A stretch of DNA of 64,000 nt from Rathayibacter oskolensis (GCF_900177245.1 NZ_FXBM01000001.1:1116001-1180000); one strand, 5' to 3'. Counted from the stretch's first letter, positions 31,845 to 39,928 are shown. Made by a program: numbers and translations. The notes: generated by a model from the letters alone, not told the origin.

Positions 31845-34306
31845 TCCTCGACCTCCTCGGTCGCCGTGGGAGTCGGTGTCGGTGTCGGCGTGGCGGTCGG
31901 CGTCGGGGCCGGTGTCGCCTCCGCCGTCGCCGCAGCCGTCGGATCGGCGCTCGGAGCCTGCGTCGCGGGCGCCGGGACCAGGGCCCCGTTGCTGACGAGC
32001 AGCGTGATGCTCGAGTACCTCGGCGCAGCGGTGCCCGCTCCGGGATCGGTGCCGGCCACGGTGCCCGCGGCGACCGCCGAGTCGACGGTCGCGCCCTCCT
32101 CGACATCGAAGCCGAGGTCCTCCAGGGTCTCCGTCGCGTCGTCGACCGATCGACCCGTCACGTCCGGGACCGTGACCTGACGGCCGTTGAGCAGTGCACT
32201 CGAAGGTTCGGCGAAGTCGTCTCCGCCGTACTTCTCGTCGGCGCGGGTCATCACCGCGTTCCAGATGTAGTGGCGCAGGTTCGAGGCGTAGGCGCGCGTG
32301 CCCGTCTCGGTGTTGCGCACGAGGACGTTCCGCATCGAGGCCTCGCCGGTGATGTTGCCCACCCAGACGACGGTCGCGACCCGCTTCGACGCACCGTCCA
32401 TCCAGGTGTGCACCGCCTCGTCGGTCGTGCCGGTCTTGCCGATGTGCTCGATGCCGTCGTCCGGATCGGAGGCGGCGGCGGTGCCGCCCGTCACCACGTC
32501 CTGCAGGGCGTCGGTCGCCACGGCGGTCAGCTCGGGCGAGAGCGCCTGGTTGCAGGCCGTGACCGGGGGCTGGACCGCGGCGCCCGCCGAGTCGGTGATG
32601 GAGTCGATGGCGATCGCGCTGCAGGCGGTGCCGTCGTTCGCGAAGCCGGCGAAGGCCGTCACCATCGACAGCGGCGAGATCTGGTCGGCCGAGCCGAGGA
32701 TCGCCGAGGGGAAGTAGCTGAGCTCGGCGCCCGAGGCGGTCTTCACTCCGAAGGCGGCCGCCTGGTCGCGGATGGCGCAGAGGTCGAGCTGCTGCGCCAT
32801 GGCGACGAAGACGGTGTTGATCGAGCGCATCGTGCCCTGCAGGACGCTGAAGGTGCCGTTCTCGCTGTCGTCGTTGTTGACCTCGAACTCGCCGTTCCAC
32901 TCGCCGCCCGGTGCGCAGGAGGCGGGGAAGTCGTCGAACGTGCGCTCGCGGCCGTTCACCGTCTCGTAGATGGTGTGCCCGTTCGCGAGCCACTGGGCGA
33001 GGGTGAAGACCTTGTAGGTCGAGCCGACCTGGAACCCGGCCGAGCCGCCGTAGGCGGTGTCGGTGCTGAAGTTGATGGCCGAGAAGTTCTCGCCGTTCAC
33101 CGAGCCCGCGGCGTCGTAGTCCTTGTTCTGCGTCATCGCGAGGATGCGCCCGGAGCCGACCTCCATCGAGACGGTCGCGCTGCCGATGTTGACGTCGTCG
33201 ACGGGGGTCTTCGGGACCCACTGGTTCGTCGCGGCCGTCGCCACATCCTGCAGATCGCGGTCGAGCGTCGTGTAGATCTTGTAGCCGCCGCGCTGGAAGT
33301 TCGCGAAGCGGGTGTTCTCGTCGTCGCCGAAGGCGGGGTCGTTGCGGATCACCCAGGTGACGTAGTCGCAGAAGTAGGCGGCGTTGCCCGCCGTCTGGCA
33401 CCCGGTCGGGGTCTGCGTGATGGCGGGGACGACCTCCTCCGCGACGGCCGCGTCGTGGTCGGCCTGCGAGATCTTCCCCTCCTGGAGCATCTGGTCGAGG
33501 ACGTAGTCGCGGCGGACCTTGTTCTCGGGGATGTTCTCGGGCACGTCGATGCGCAGACCGTTGGGGTTGTTCACGGTGGCGATGAGGCTGGCGGACTGGG
33601 CGAGCGTGAGGTTCGCCGCCGTCGTCGTGAAGTAGTACTCGGCCGCCGCCTGGATGCCGTACACCTGGCCGCCGAAGCCGGCGATGTTGAGGTAGCCGAG
33701 CAGGATGTCGTCCTTGCTGTACTTCTTCTCGAGGTCGACGGCGAGCTTCATCTCCTTGAGCTTGCGCTCGGGGGTGGTCGCCGTCGCCTCGGCGTAGGCG
33801 GCCTCGGAGGCGGCGGGGTCGGTGTCGCTCAGCGACTCCGCCTTCTGCACGAGGACGTTCTTGACGTACTGCTGCGTGATCGAGGACCCGCCCTGCAGGT
33901 CGCCGCCGAACACGTTGCTGAGGACCGCGCGGATCGTCCCCTGCAGGTCGACGCCGCCGTGCTCGTAGAAGCGCGGGTCCTCGGTGGCGACCGCGGCGTC
34001 CTTCACGAACTGGCTGACCTGGTCGAAGGCCACCTCCTCGCGGTTCTGCGCATAGAAGGAGGCGAGCAGCGCGTCGGAGCCGTCAGCGTTCTTCGCGTAG
34101 ATCTCGGTCTTCTGAGCGAGCTGGCCGAGCTCGAGGTACTCCGGGACGGTCTCGAAGAGCCCGATCGGATTGTTCTCGGCGAGACCGGTGACGGCGAGGG
34201 CGGGGGTGACGCCGACGGTGATCAGCAGGCCGCCGGCGAGACTCGCTCCGACGATGCCGAGAACCCGGGCGAGCACGCCGCCGCGGGCGGTTCCTTGCGC
34301 AGACAT
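31841..34306 (-). CDS. Class A penicillin-binding protein with PASTA domain
   Basis: A bifunctional peptidoglycan glycosyltransferase and DD-transpeptidase of 821 residues. One N-terminal membrane helix lies at about 13-40. The GT51 domain has Glu109 in ATEDPRFYEHGGVD and the GGSSITQQYVKN motif (139-150). The transpeptidase motifs are S429-T-Y-K, S495-I-N and K624-T-G-T-T. A PASTA repeat (about 690-765, VTVPDVTGRSVDDAT) and a Pro-Thr-rich tail of PTPT repeats follow, probably reaching into the wall. Its promoter appears leaderless (TACTCT). Divergent from the MFS gene. Confidence 0.95.
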   Translation of the reverse strand: MSAQGTARGGVLARVLGIVGASLAGGLLITVGVTPALAVTGLAENNPIGLFETVPEYLELGQLAQKTEIYAKNADGSDALLASFYAQNREEVAFDQVSQFVKDAAVATEDPRFYEHGGVDLQGTIRAVLSNVFGGDLQGGSSITQQYVKNVLVQKAESLSDTDPAASEAAYAEATATTPERKLKEMKLAVDLEKKYSKDDILLGYLNIAGFGGQVYGIQAAAEYYFTTTAANLTLAQSASLIATVNNPNGLRIDVPENIPENKVRRDYVLDQMLQEGKISQADHDAAVAEEVVPAITQTPTGCQTAGNAAYFCDYVTWVIRNDPAFGDDENTRFANFQRGGYKIYTTLDRDLQDVATAATNQWVPKTPVDDVNIGSATVSMEVGSGRILAMTQNKDYDAAGSVNGENFSAINFSTDTAYGGSAGFQVGSTYKVFTLAQWLANGHTIYETVNGRERTFDDFPASCAPGGEWNGEFEVNNDDSENGTFSVLQGTMRSINTVFVAMAQQLDLCAIRDQAAAFGVKTASGAELSYFPSAILGSADQISPLSMVTAFAGFANDGTACSAIAIDSITDSAGAAVQPPVTACNQALSPELTAVATDALQDVVTGGTAAASDPDDGIEHIGKTGTTDEAVHTWMDGASKRVATVVWVGNITGEASMRNVLVRNTETGTRAYASNLRHYIWNAVMTRADEKYGGDDFAEPSSALLNGRQVTVPDVTGRSVDDATETLEDLGFDVEEGATVDSAVAAGTVAGTDPGAGTAAPRYSSITLLVSNGALVPAPATQAPSADPTAAATAEATPAPTPTATPTPTPTPTATEEVEE

Positions 34307-34313
34307 GGCTACG

Positions 34314-34319
34314 AGAGTA
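34314..34319 (-). promoter_or_regulatory. Leaderless -10 (TACTCT) of the PBP gene
   Basis: Minus-strand TACTCT is followed by seven bases (CGTAGCC) and the ATG. Confidence 0.5.
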
Positions 34320-34369
34320 GGCGACGAGTCTGGATCCCCGGTGCCGCCTCGCGCCGTGGAGTCTCGGAG

Positions 34370-34375
34370 TACGGT
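34370..34375 (+). promoter_or_regulatory. Leaderless -10 (TACGGT) before the MFS micro-ORF
   Basis: TACGGT ends six bases before GTG 34382, which begins a six-codon reading frame rather than the MFS gene itself. Confidence 0.5.
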
Positions 34376-34381
34376 GAGCGG

Positions 34382-34402
34382 GTGACCCGGGATCGACTGT
34401 GA
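34382..34402 (+). CDS. Six-codon leader ORF coupled to the MFS gene
   Basis: GTG ACC CGG GAT CGA CTG TGA encodes VTRDRL. It starts at the predicted transcription start, and its stop overlaps the MFS GTG start by four bases. The MFS start has no recognisable Shine-Dalgarno, so the short ORF could deliver ribosomes to it by termination-reinitiation. This is inferred purely from geometry. Confidence 0.4.
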   Translation: MTRDRL

Positions 34403-35766
34403 CAGCCTCCGCCGACCCCGCCGAGAAGAGCCGCCGCGCCGTGCTCGTCGTGGCGGTCCTCGCCTCCTTCGTCGCGTTCCTCGACGGCACCGTCGTGAAC
34501 GTCGCGCTCCCGGCCATCTCCCGCGAGCTCGGCGGCGGACTGGTCACGCAGCAGTGGGTGGTCGACGGCTACCTGATCACCCTCGGCGCGCTGATCCTCG
34601 TCGCCGGTTCGCTCGCCGACCGCATCGGGCGCGCCCGCAGCATGACGATCGGGCTGATCGGATTCGGGGTGACGTCGCTGCTGTGCGCGGTGGCGCCCTC
34701 GGCCGAGGTGCTCATCGTCGCGCGGATGCTCCAGGGAGCGGCGGGCGCGATCCTCGTCCCGAGCTCGCTCGCCCTCATCATCGCGACGGTGCGCGGGGCG
34801 GCGCAGGCGAAGACGATCGGCGCCTGGACGGCGTGGACCGGCACCGCGACCATCGCCGGCCCGGTGATCGGAGGCGTCCTCGTCGATGCGGGGTCGTGGC
34901 GGTACGTCTTCGCGCTGAACGTCCTGCCGATCGTCGTCACCCTCGTGCTGCTGCGACGGCTCGGACACGTCGACGCCGGCACCAGGGTCCCGATCGACGG
35001 GATCGGCGCGGTGCTCGGCGTGGTCGGCCTCGGCGGCCCCGTCTTCGCGCTGATCGAGCAGGAGCGCCTCGGCTTCGACGATCCGCTCGTGCTGACCGCC
35101 CTCATCGGGGGAGTGGCGGCCCTGATCGCGTTCGTTCTCTGGGAGCGTCGCGCACCGCATCCGATGCTGCCGCTGTCGCTCTTCGCGACCCGCAACTTCA
35201 CGGTGGGCAACATCGCGACCGCGCTCATCTACGCCGCGCTCTCGTTCGGGTTCTTCTCGCTCGGGCTCTTCCTGCAGCAGGGCCTCGGCTTCTCGGCGAC
35301 GCTCGCGGGAGTCGCGACCCTGCCGCCGACGGTCCTGCTCCTCCTGCTGTCGCAGTACGCGGGCTCGCTGTCGGCGCGTTTCGGCCCTCGGCTGTTCATG
35401 GGGCTCGGCCCGCTCGTCGCGAGCGGCGGGTTCCTCCTCATGATCGGGGCGAGCGAGCCCGGCGACTACCTGACGCGGCTGCTGCCGGGGATCGTGCTGT
35501 TCGGGCTGGGCCTCGCGGTGACCGTCGCGCCGCTCACCTCCACGATCCTCGGTGCCGTGTCGAGCGAGCACAGCGGAGTCGGCTCGGCCGTGAACAACGC
35601 GGTGTCGCGCATCGCGGGGCTGGTCGCGATCGCGGCCACGTCGCTCATCGTCGGCGACACCCTCGACGCCGGCGGCTTCGCCCGCGCCGCCCTGGCGACC
35701 GCTGTCCTCCTCCTCGCCGGCGGCATCGTCTCCCTCGTCGGCATCCGCAACCCGCCGCGCGCCTGA
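34399..35766 (+). CDS. MFS drug exporter, DHA2 (14-helix) type
   Basis: A 455-residue proton-driven exporter. It has 13-14 hydrophobic segments. Motif D1 is seen as FLDGTVVNVALPAI (about 28-41), motif A as GSLADRIGRARS (about 71-82) and motif C-like as TGTATIAGPVIGGVL (about 149-163). This set matches QacA/EmrB-type multidrug efflux pumps; the substrate is unknown. No regulator lies directly beside it. The start is GTG 34399, coupled to a six-codon upstream ORF. Confidence 0.9.
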   Translation: MTASADPAEKSRRAVLVVAVLASFVAFLDGTVVNVALPAISRELGGGLVTQQWVVDGYLITLGALILVAGSLADRIGRARSMTIGLIGFGVTSLLCAVAPSAEVLIVARMLQGAAGAILVPSSLALIIATVRGAAQAKTIGAWTAWTGTATIAGPVIGGVLVDAGSWRYVFALNVLPIVVTLVLLRRLGHVDAGTRVPIDGIGAVLGVVGLGGPVFALIEQERLGFDDPLVLTALIGGVAALIAFVLWERRAPHPMLPLSLFATRNFTVGNIATALIYAALSFGFFSLGLFLQQGLGFSATLAGVATLPPTVLLLLLSQYAGSLSARFGPRLFMGLGPLVASGGFLLMIGASEPGDYLTRLLPGIVLFGLGLAVTVAPLTSTILGAVSSEHSGVGSAVNNAVSRIAGLVAIAATSLIVGDTLDAGGFARAALATAVLLLAGGIVSLVGIRNPPRA

Positions 35767-36107
35767 CCGGCCCGGTCCGTCACAGAATCACCGTCCGGCC
35801 GCCCGCAACGGTACATCTCCGCCGAATCGATCACCTCGAGCGGAGTGGGAGCACCGCCGGCCTTGGCCGCGCTCCCTGCCACACCGACACCTGATCGAGT
35901 CCAGTTCCGCAGGCGGGCTCGCCGATCACTCCGTCGCAACGTGGACTGTCGACCCCGACCGCCTGGACCATGCCGCGGGCGAAGCCCGCGCACCTGTCAG
36001 ACCAGCCGCACACCCCGGAGGCGAACGGCCGAATCGCGTGCCAGCGATTCGGTCTAGCCGATCGCAACCCGCTCTACGAGTCCGGACCACCTGCGACAGC
36101 CGACCGC

Positions 36108-36138
36108 GGTGACATCTGCGCGTCGCGCAGATGTCACC
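36108..36138. repeat. Perfect 31-bp palindrome followed by A6
   Basis: Arms GGTGACATCTGCGCG and CGCGCAGATGTCACC flank a single T, and AAAAAA follows on the plus strand. It lies about 40 bases upstream of the yceI -10. It is not a terminator on either strand, because no T-run follows the stem. A transcription factor site is the simplest reading. Confidence 0.75.
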
Positions 36139-36174
36139 AAAAAAGGTTGTCGCTACATGGAATACTCGAATCGT

Positions 36175-36194
36175 CGATACGCTTGCATGTATCG
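36175..36194 (+). promoter_or_regulatory. Inverted repeat overlapping the yceI -10 (possible operator)
   Basis: CGATAC (36175-36180) and GTATCG (36189-36194) are inverted with an eight-base spacer. A TACGCT hexamer (36178-36183) lies within it, so a bound repressor would cover the -10 and the likely start at about 36190. Confidence 0.45.
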
Positions 36195-36211
36195 GACGGG
36201 GAGAACTCCCC

Positions 36212-36241
36212 ATGACGACGACTCTCGAGGAGAAACCATGA
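36212..36241 (+). CDS. Nine-codon upstream ORF overlapping yceI start
   Basis: ATG at 36212 reads MTTTLEEKP and stops in the ATGA shared with the yceI start. The yceI Shine-Dalgarno GAGGAG lies inside it. A GGGGA/TCCCC hairpin stands just before its ATG. It may be chance, since yceI has a strong ribosome site of its own. Confidence 0.3.
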   Translation: MTTTLEEKP

Positions 36242-36792
36242 CCGACACGATCACCATCCCCGGTTACAAGGCCGGCACCTGGGTCATCGACCCCACGCAC
36301 AGCGAGGTCGGCTTCAGCGTCCGTCACCTCATGATCAGCAAGGTCAAGGGCAAGTTCGAGCGCTTCACCGCGACGTTCACCACCGGTGAGAACCCGCTCG
36401 ACTCCAAGGTCGAGGCGACCGCCGAGGTCGCCTCCGTCAACACGAACGAGCCGAACCGCGACGGTCACCTCCGCACCGGCGACTTCTTCGAGGCCGAGAA
36501 GTACCCCGAGATCCACTTCATCTCGACCGCCGTCCGCGCGAACGGCGACGACTTCCTCGTCGACGGCGAGCTGACCATCAAGGACGTCACCAAGCCCGTG
36601 ACCTTCGAGGTCGAGTTCGGCGGCTTCGGCTCCGACCCCTACGGCAACTACAAGGCGGGTCTGACCGCCAAGACCACGATCGACCGCACCGACTTCGGTC
36701 TCACCTACAACGCCGCCCTCGAGACCGGTGGCGTGCTCATCGGCGAGAAGGTCACCATCACCCTCGACCTGCAGGCCGCGCACCAGGCGTAG
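36238..36792 (+). CDS. YceI family protein
   Basis: A 184-residue lipocalin-like beta-barrel that binds polyisoprenoid or other amphiphilic lipids (family knowledge). It begins TWVIDPTHSEVGFSVRHLMISKVKG (first part at residues 13-30) and has GHLRTGDFFEAEKYPEI and the C-terminal GLTYNAALETGGVLIGEKVTI, all typical. No signal peptide, so cytosolic, unlike E. coli YceI. Shine-Dalgarno GAGGAG lies six bases before the ATG, the best in the window. Codons are strongly biased to C-ending, suggesting high expression. An inverted repeat over the -10 and a 31-bp palindrome upstream suggest tight control. Confidence 0.92.
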   Translation: MTDTITIPGYKAGTWVIDPTHSEVGFSVRHLMISKVKGKFERFTATFTTGENPLDSKVEATAEVASVNTNEPNRDGHLRTGDFFEAEKYPEIHFISTAVRANGDDFLVDGELTIKDVTKPVTFEVEFGGFGSDPYGNYKAGLTAKTTIDRTDFGLTYNAALETGGVLIGEKVTITLDLQAAHQA

Positions 36793-36811
36793 CCCGCAGC
36801 GTCCGACCGAG

Positions 36812-36840
36812 GCCGCCCCACCCCTCCGGGTGCGGGCGGC
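36812..36840. terminator. Terminator between convergent yceI and App1 gene
   Basis: GCCGCCC-CACCC pairs with GGGTG-C-GGGCGGC around a CTCC loop, with one bulged C. It is followed by TTCGTCGTCC on the plus strand. Confidence 0.65.
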
Positions 36841-36910
36841 TTCGTCGTCCGCGGCGAGCCGAACGCGGTTCTGCGAGCCGGAGGTCGCGGATACCCCGCG
36901 GCAGCCCGGG

Positions 36911-37966
36911 TCAGAGGATCCCGAGCTCCGTCAGCTGCTCCGAGATCCCGGCGCCGTCGGGCGCGTACACCCAGGTCGTGCCGCTCGTCTCGGAGCGGTC
37001 CGCCGCCTTCGAGCGACCGCCCGCCAGCACCGCCTCGCCGGTCGAGAGCTGGCGGATGGCGATCGCCGCGACCTTGTCGGGGTGCTCGGCCGCGAAGTCC
37101 GAGTAGATCTCCTCGTCGTGCTGCCCGTCGTCGCCGACGAGGAGCCACCGCACGTCGGGGAACTCGACCGCGAGACGGCGGAGGTTCGACTCCTTGTGCT
37201 GCTTGCCGCTCCGGAACCAGCGGTCGTGGGTGGGTCCCCAGTCGGTGAGCAGCAGCGCTCCCGCCGGGTAGAGGTGACGCGAGAGGAATCGCGTGAGAGC
37301 CGGCGCCACGTTCCACGCGCCCGTCGAGAGGTAGATCACCGGCGAGCCCTCGTGGCCTCTGGCGAAGCGGTCGAGGAAGACCGCCATCCCCGGGGTGGGC
37401 ATCCGCGCGTGCTCGTCGAGAACGAAGGTGTTCCACGCGGCGATGAACGGCCGGGGGAGCGCGGTGACCATGACGGTGTCGTCGACGTCCGAGACGAGGC
37501 CGATCCGCGCCTCCGGCTCGGCGATGAACACCGGCGCCTCGACGGGCGACGCACCAGAGGTCGTGAAGGTGATCGTGTGCCACCCGGGCTCGAGGGTGAT
37601 CGGGATGTCGGCGTCGAGCACGCCGCCGCGGTCGGCGACGATCTCGTGGCGCTGACCGTCGACCTGCACCGAGACCTTCGCTCCGCTGACGAAGACGCTG
37701 GTGAAGCTCCGCCAGCCGCGCACGCCCTCGACCGGACGCACCTCTTCGGCGCCGGGCGGCGTCGGACGCGTGTAGAGCACGCGCGCGAGCACCCTCAGCT
37801 GCTCGGTCGTGCCGTAGCCGGTGTAGGGGATGACGCGGGCGACGTAGCCCTTGCGTCTCACGCGCCGCATCCGGAACGCGTGGAGGCGGTCCTCGAGGCG
37901 GGCGGCACGGTGCATGACCTCCGCCGCCCCGGCGCTCATCGGCTTGCTCTCAGGCGTCAGCGGCAT
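36911..37966 (-). CDS. App1-type phosphatidate phosphatase domain protein (DUF2183)
   Basis: A 351-residue protein. The C-terminal half is a HAD-like App1 catalytic domain with the DxDxT motif as VSDVDDTVMVT (about 160-170), a second motif STGAWNVAPALTRFL, and acidic LLVGDDGQHDEEIY (about 270-283). The N-terminal half is a beta-sandwich-like region. Yeast App1 dephosphorylates phosphatidic acid; bacterial roles are not well defined. ATG 37966 is chosen over GTG 37972 because an AAGACT box lies six bases before it. No signal peptide. Confidence 0.85.
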   Translation of the reverse strand: MPLTPESKPMSAGAAEVMHRAARLEDRLHAFRMRRVRRKGYVARVIPYTGYGTTEQLRVLARVLYTRPTPPGAEEVRPVEGVRGWRSFTSVFVSGAKVSVQVDGQRHEIVADRGGVLDADIPITLEPGWHTITFTTSGASPVEAPVFIAEPEARIGLVSDVDDTVMVTALPRPFIAAWNTFVLDEHARMPTPGMAVFLDRFARGHEGSPVIYLSTGAWNVAPALTRFLSRHLYPAGALLLTDWGPTHDRWFRSGKQHKESNLRRLAVEFPDVRWLLVGDDGQHDEEIYSDFAAEHPDKVAAIAIRQLSTGEAVLAGGRSKAADRSETSGTTWVYAPDGAGISEQLTELGIL

Positions 37967-38029
37967 CCGCACAGTCTTGCAGACGCTCGGAGGCGCCGGG
38001 GCGGCGCGCAGGTGTCCACCGGGTCGATG

Positions 38030-38746
38030 TCAGGAGTCGATCCCGCTGATCAGCTCGGGACCGTCGACGCGGACGGACCCGACCGCCTCGCCCACCCGCC
38101 TGACCTCGAGCTCCTCGGCGAGCTCGGCGGCTCCGTCGGCCGCGGCGCGCAGCAGGGAGCCGTCCGCCTCCGCGTTCGGGTCGAGCCAGTCCTCGATCAG
38201 CTCCGGTGCCAGGAGCACCGGCATCCGCTCGTGCACGTCGGTCACCGCTCCCGCCGAGGGGCGCGTCAGGATGCTGGCCGAGAGGAGCCACAGAGACCCG
38301 GGCTCGCGGGAGCGCCACCACTCGTAGATGCCGGCGAAGAGCACGAGCGCACCGCCGCCCGGAGACACGAACACCGGAGACTTCGCTCCGTCGGCGCCGA
38401 CCCGCCACTCGTACCAGCCGGACGCGGGGACGATGGCGCGCCTCGCGGCGTACGACTCGCGGAACGACGGCTTCTCGGCGACCGACTCGATGCGCGCGTT
38501 GAACAGCGGCGCGCCCGCCGAGGGGTCGGCGGCCGAGCGGGGGACGAGCCCCCAGCGGGCGGCCGCGAGTCGGCGGCGGGGAGGCTCGCCCTCCTCGACG
38601 CCCTTCATCGACTCGGCGACGACGGCGATCCGCTGCGTCGGCGCGATGTTCCACGACGGTTCCGGGAGGTCGGCGCCGATGTCGTCGATGTCGAAGAGCG
38701 CGACGAGATCGGCGGTGGTCTGCGAGAGGACGAAGCGTCCGCACAT
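38030..38746 (-). CDS. SOS response-associated peptidase (SRAP, HMCES/YedK-like)
   Basis: Forms a thiazolidine crosslink with abasic sites in single-stranded DNA, shielding them during replication. 238 residues. After Met removal the catalytic Cys2 becomes N-terminal (MCGRFVLSQ). Other active-site residues are seen in PSWNIAPTQ (Asn), ASGWYEW (Glu) and VHERMPVLL (His). A Shine-Dalgarno AGGAGG stands four bases before the ATG, confirming the exposed Cys start. I see no canonical LexA box in the 142-base divergent region shared with the TetR gene. Confidence 0.94.
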   Translation of the reverse strand: MCGRFVLSQTTADLVALFDIDDIGADLPEPSWNIAPTQRIAVVAESMKGVEEGEPPRRRLAAARWGLVPRSAADPSAGAPLFNARIESVAEKPSFRESYAARRAIVPASGWYEWRVGADGAKSPVFVSPGGGALVLFAGIYEWWRSREPGSLWLLSASILTRPSAGAVTDVHERMPVLLAPELIEDWLDPNAEADGSLLRAAADGAAELAEELEVRRVGEAVGSVRVDGPELISGIDS

Positions 38747-38888
38747 GGGTCCTCCTGGAGCGGGTGGGCGGCACCCGCGCACCCGCCGCCCGTTCGGGGG
38801 CGCAGAACACGAGAGACGTTCGGCGAATGGACGCGGAGCGGGGTCCGCGTGCGTACGATTGTAGGAACCGACACCGAAGGAGTCCGCC

Positions 38889-39545
38889 GTGCCTCTAGGA
38901 AACCTCGTCGACCGACCGTTCGGCGAATCCCCCCAGGTCCGCAACGAACCGGTGCAGGTCCGCAGCGCTGCGCGCCTCGCCTCCCTCCTCGATGCCGCCG
39001 CCGCCGTCGTCGACGAGGTCGGGTTCGACCGTCTGACGACCGCCATGGTCGCCGAGCGCGCAGGGGCCGCGATCGGCACCGTCTACCGCTACTTCCCCGA
39101 CCGCATCGCCGTCCTCCAGGCCCTGCGCGAGCGGGCGCTCGAGCGCTTCCGCAAGAAGGTCATCACCGAGATCCGCGAGACCCACCCCGACAACTGGTGG
39201 GGCGCCGTCGACTGCGCCGTCGACGCGTTCTGCGAGATGCACCGCAACGAGCCCGGCTTCCGGTCGATCCGCTTCGTCGACACGATCCACGCGCCCGAGG
39301 TCGCGGGGGAGGCGTTCGAGGCGGGCTTCTTCGCACGCCGCTTCGCCGAGATCCTCGCCTCCGAGTACGGACTGCCCGGAGGCGCTCAGCTCTCGTTCCG
39401 CCTCGAGGTCACCGTCGAGGTCGCCGACGCGATGCTCACCCGCGCGTTCCTGATGGACCCGAACGGCGACCAGCGCTTCATCGACGAGAGCCGCGCACTC
39501 CTGCGCAACTACCTCTCCATGCACTACGGGCCCGTCGAAGGCTGA
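38889..39545 (+). CDS. TetR-family transcriptional regulator
   Basis: 218 residues. The helix-turn-helix lies at about 28-75: AARLASLLDAAAAVVDE then GFDRLTTAMVAERAGAAIGTVYRYFPDR (in two parts). The ligand domain is of the type found in regulators ending with YLSMHYGP, and contains WGAVDCAVDAFCEMHRNEPGF. GTG start with GAAGGAG seven bases upstream. It lies divergent from the SRAP gene and upstream of a repeat-bearing gap before the solute importer. Target unknown. Confidence 0.86.
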   Translation: MPLGNLVDRPFGESPQVRNEPVQVRSAARLASLLDAAAAVVDEVGFDRLTTAMVAERAGAAIGTVYRYFPDRIAVLQALRERALERFRKKVITEIRETHPDNWWGAVDCAVDAFCEMHRNEPGFRSIRFVDTIHAPEVAGEAFEAGFFARRFAEILASEYGLPGGAQLSFRLEVTVEVADAMLTRAFLMDPNGDQRFIDESRALLRNYLSMHYGPVEG

Positions 39546-39557
39546 GCTCATGACCGA

Positions 39558-39620
39558 GCCGCTCCCTGCGCGGCTCGGCGCGGTCGGCTCTCCGGGTGGC
39601 TGGGCGGGTGAAGCGGGTCG
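39558..39620 (+). repeat. 63-bp direct repeat, copy 1
   Basis: Identical, base for base, to 39678-39740. Starts GCCGCTCCCTGCGCGGCTCG and ends GGTGAAGCGGGTCG. Confidence 0.92.
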
Positions 39621-39677
39621 CGATCGGCTACGGCGATCCGCTGGGACGCGGATCGGCTGTTCGCCTCGCGTCGCCCG

Positions 39678-39740
39678 GCCGCTCCCTGCGCGGCTCGGCG
39701 CGGTCGGCTCTCCGGGTGGCTGGGCGGGTGAAGCGGGTCG
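39678..39740 (+). repeat. 63-bp direct repeat, copy 2
   Basis: Second copy, 120 bp downstream of the first; the 57 bases between them hold an 8-bp-stem hairpin. Confidence 0.92.
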
Positions 39741-39928
39741 GGAGCGCAGCCTCCCGCGGGAATCCACGGCGCGCCCGACGGTTGTACCGAGGGCGGCGTC
39801 AAGGCCCTAGTCGTTCGCGGGTTCCGTCGCAACACTGCGCCATCCGGGTTGGCAGCCGTCTCCGAATGGTGTTTGGCTGTCGCAGAGGTTCTGATCGGGA
39901 CCACGGGACCTAGAGGAAGAGCAGGACC

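Larger units (their letters stand above)
35767..36237 (+). other. 471-base intergenic region rich in hairpins, no gene seen
   Basis: G+C looks lower than the surroundings. It holds CGCGGGC-GAA-GCCCGCG (35974-35990) and CCGAATCGC/GCGATTCGG with a six-base loop (36029-36052), either of which could terminate the MFS transcript. Further on are a 31-bp palindrome (36108-36138), an A6 tract, and the yceI promoter with its inverted repeat. Open frames here (for example minus strand 35831-36067) show no family likeness. Confidence 0.6.
39546..39928 (+). other. 383-base intergenic region with a duplicated 63-bp element
   Basis: No gene is seen. It contains two 63-bp direct repeats with a 120-bp period, a hairpin between them (CGATCCGC at 39634-39641 with GCGGATCG at 39648-39655), and the upstream region of the importer operon. 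The TAGAGGAAGAGCAGGA just before 39929 supplies its ribosome site. Confidence 0.7.

Noticed and set aside
31748-34402. 884-codon plus-strand open frame over the PBP gene
   Set aside because: Repetitive Gly/Arg/Val/Asp text with no domain. Only its last six codons are of interest, as a separate micro-ORF.
34309-35571. Minus-strand 420-codon frame under the MFS gene
   Set aside because: Arg/Glu-rich antisense shadow of a membrane protein gene; no start context.
36108-36138. Palindrome read as an intrinsic terminator
   Set aside because: On the plus strand the stem is followed by A6, not T; on the minus strand the T-run comes before the stem.
38747-38888. LexA/SOS box between SRAP and TetR genes
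   Set aside because: A GAAC and a GTTC occur near 38807-38823, but nine bases separate them instead of four; it does not fit the actinobacterial SOS box.
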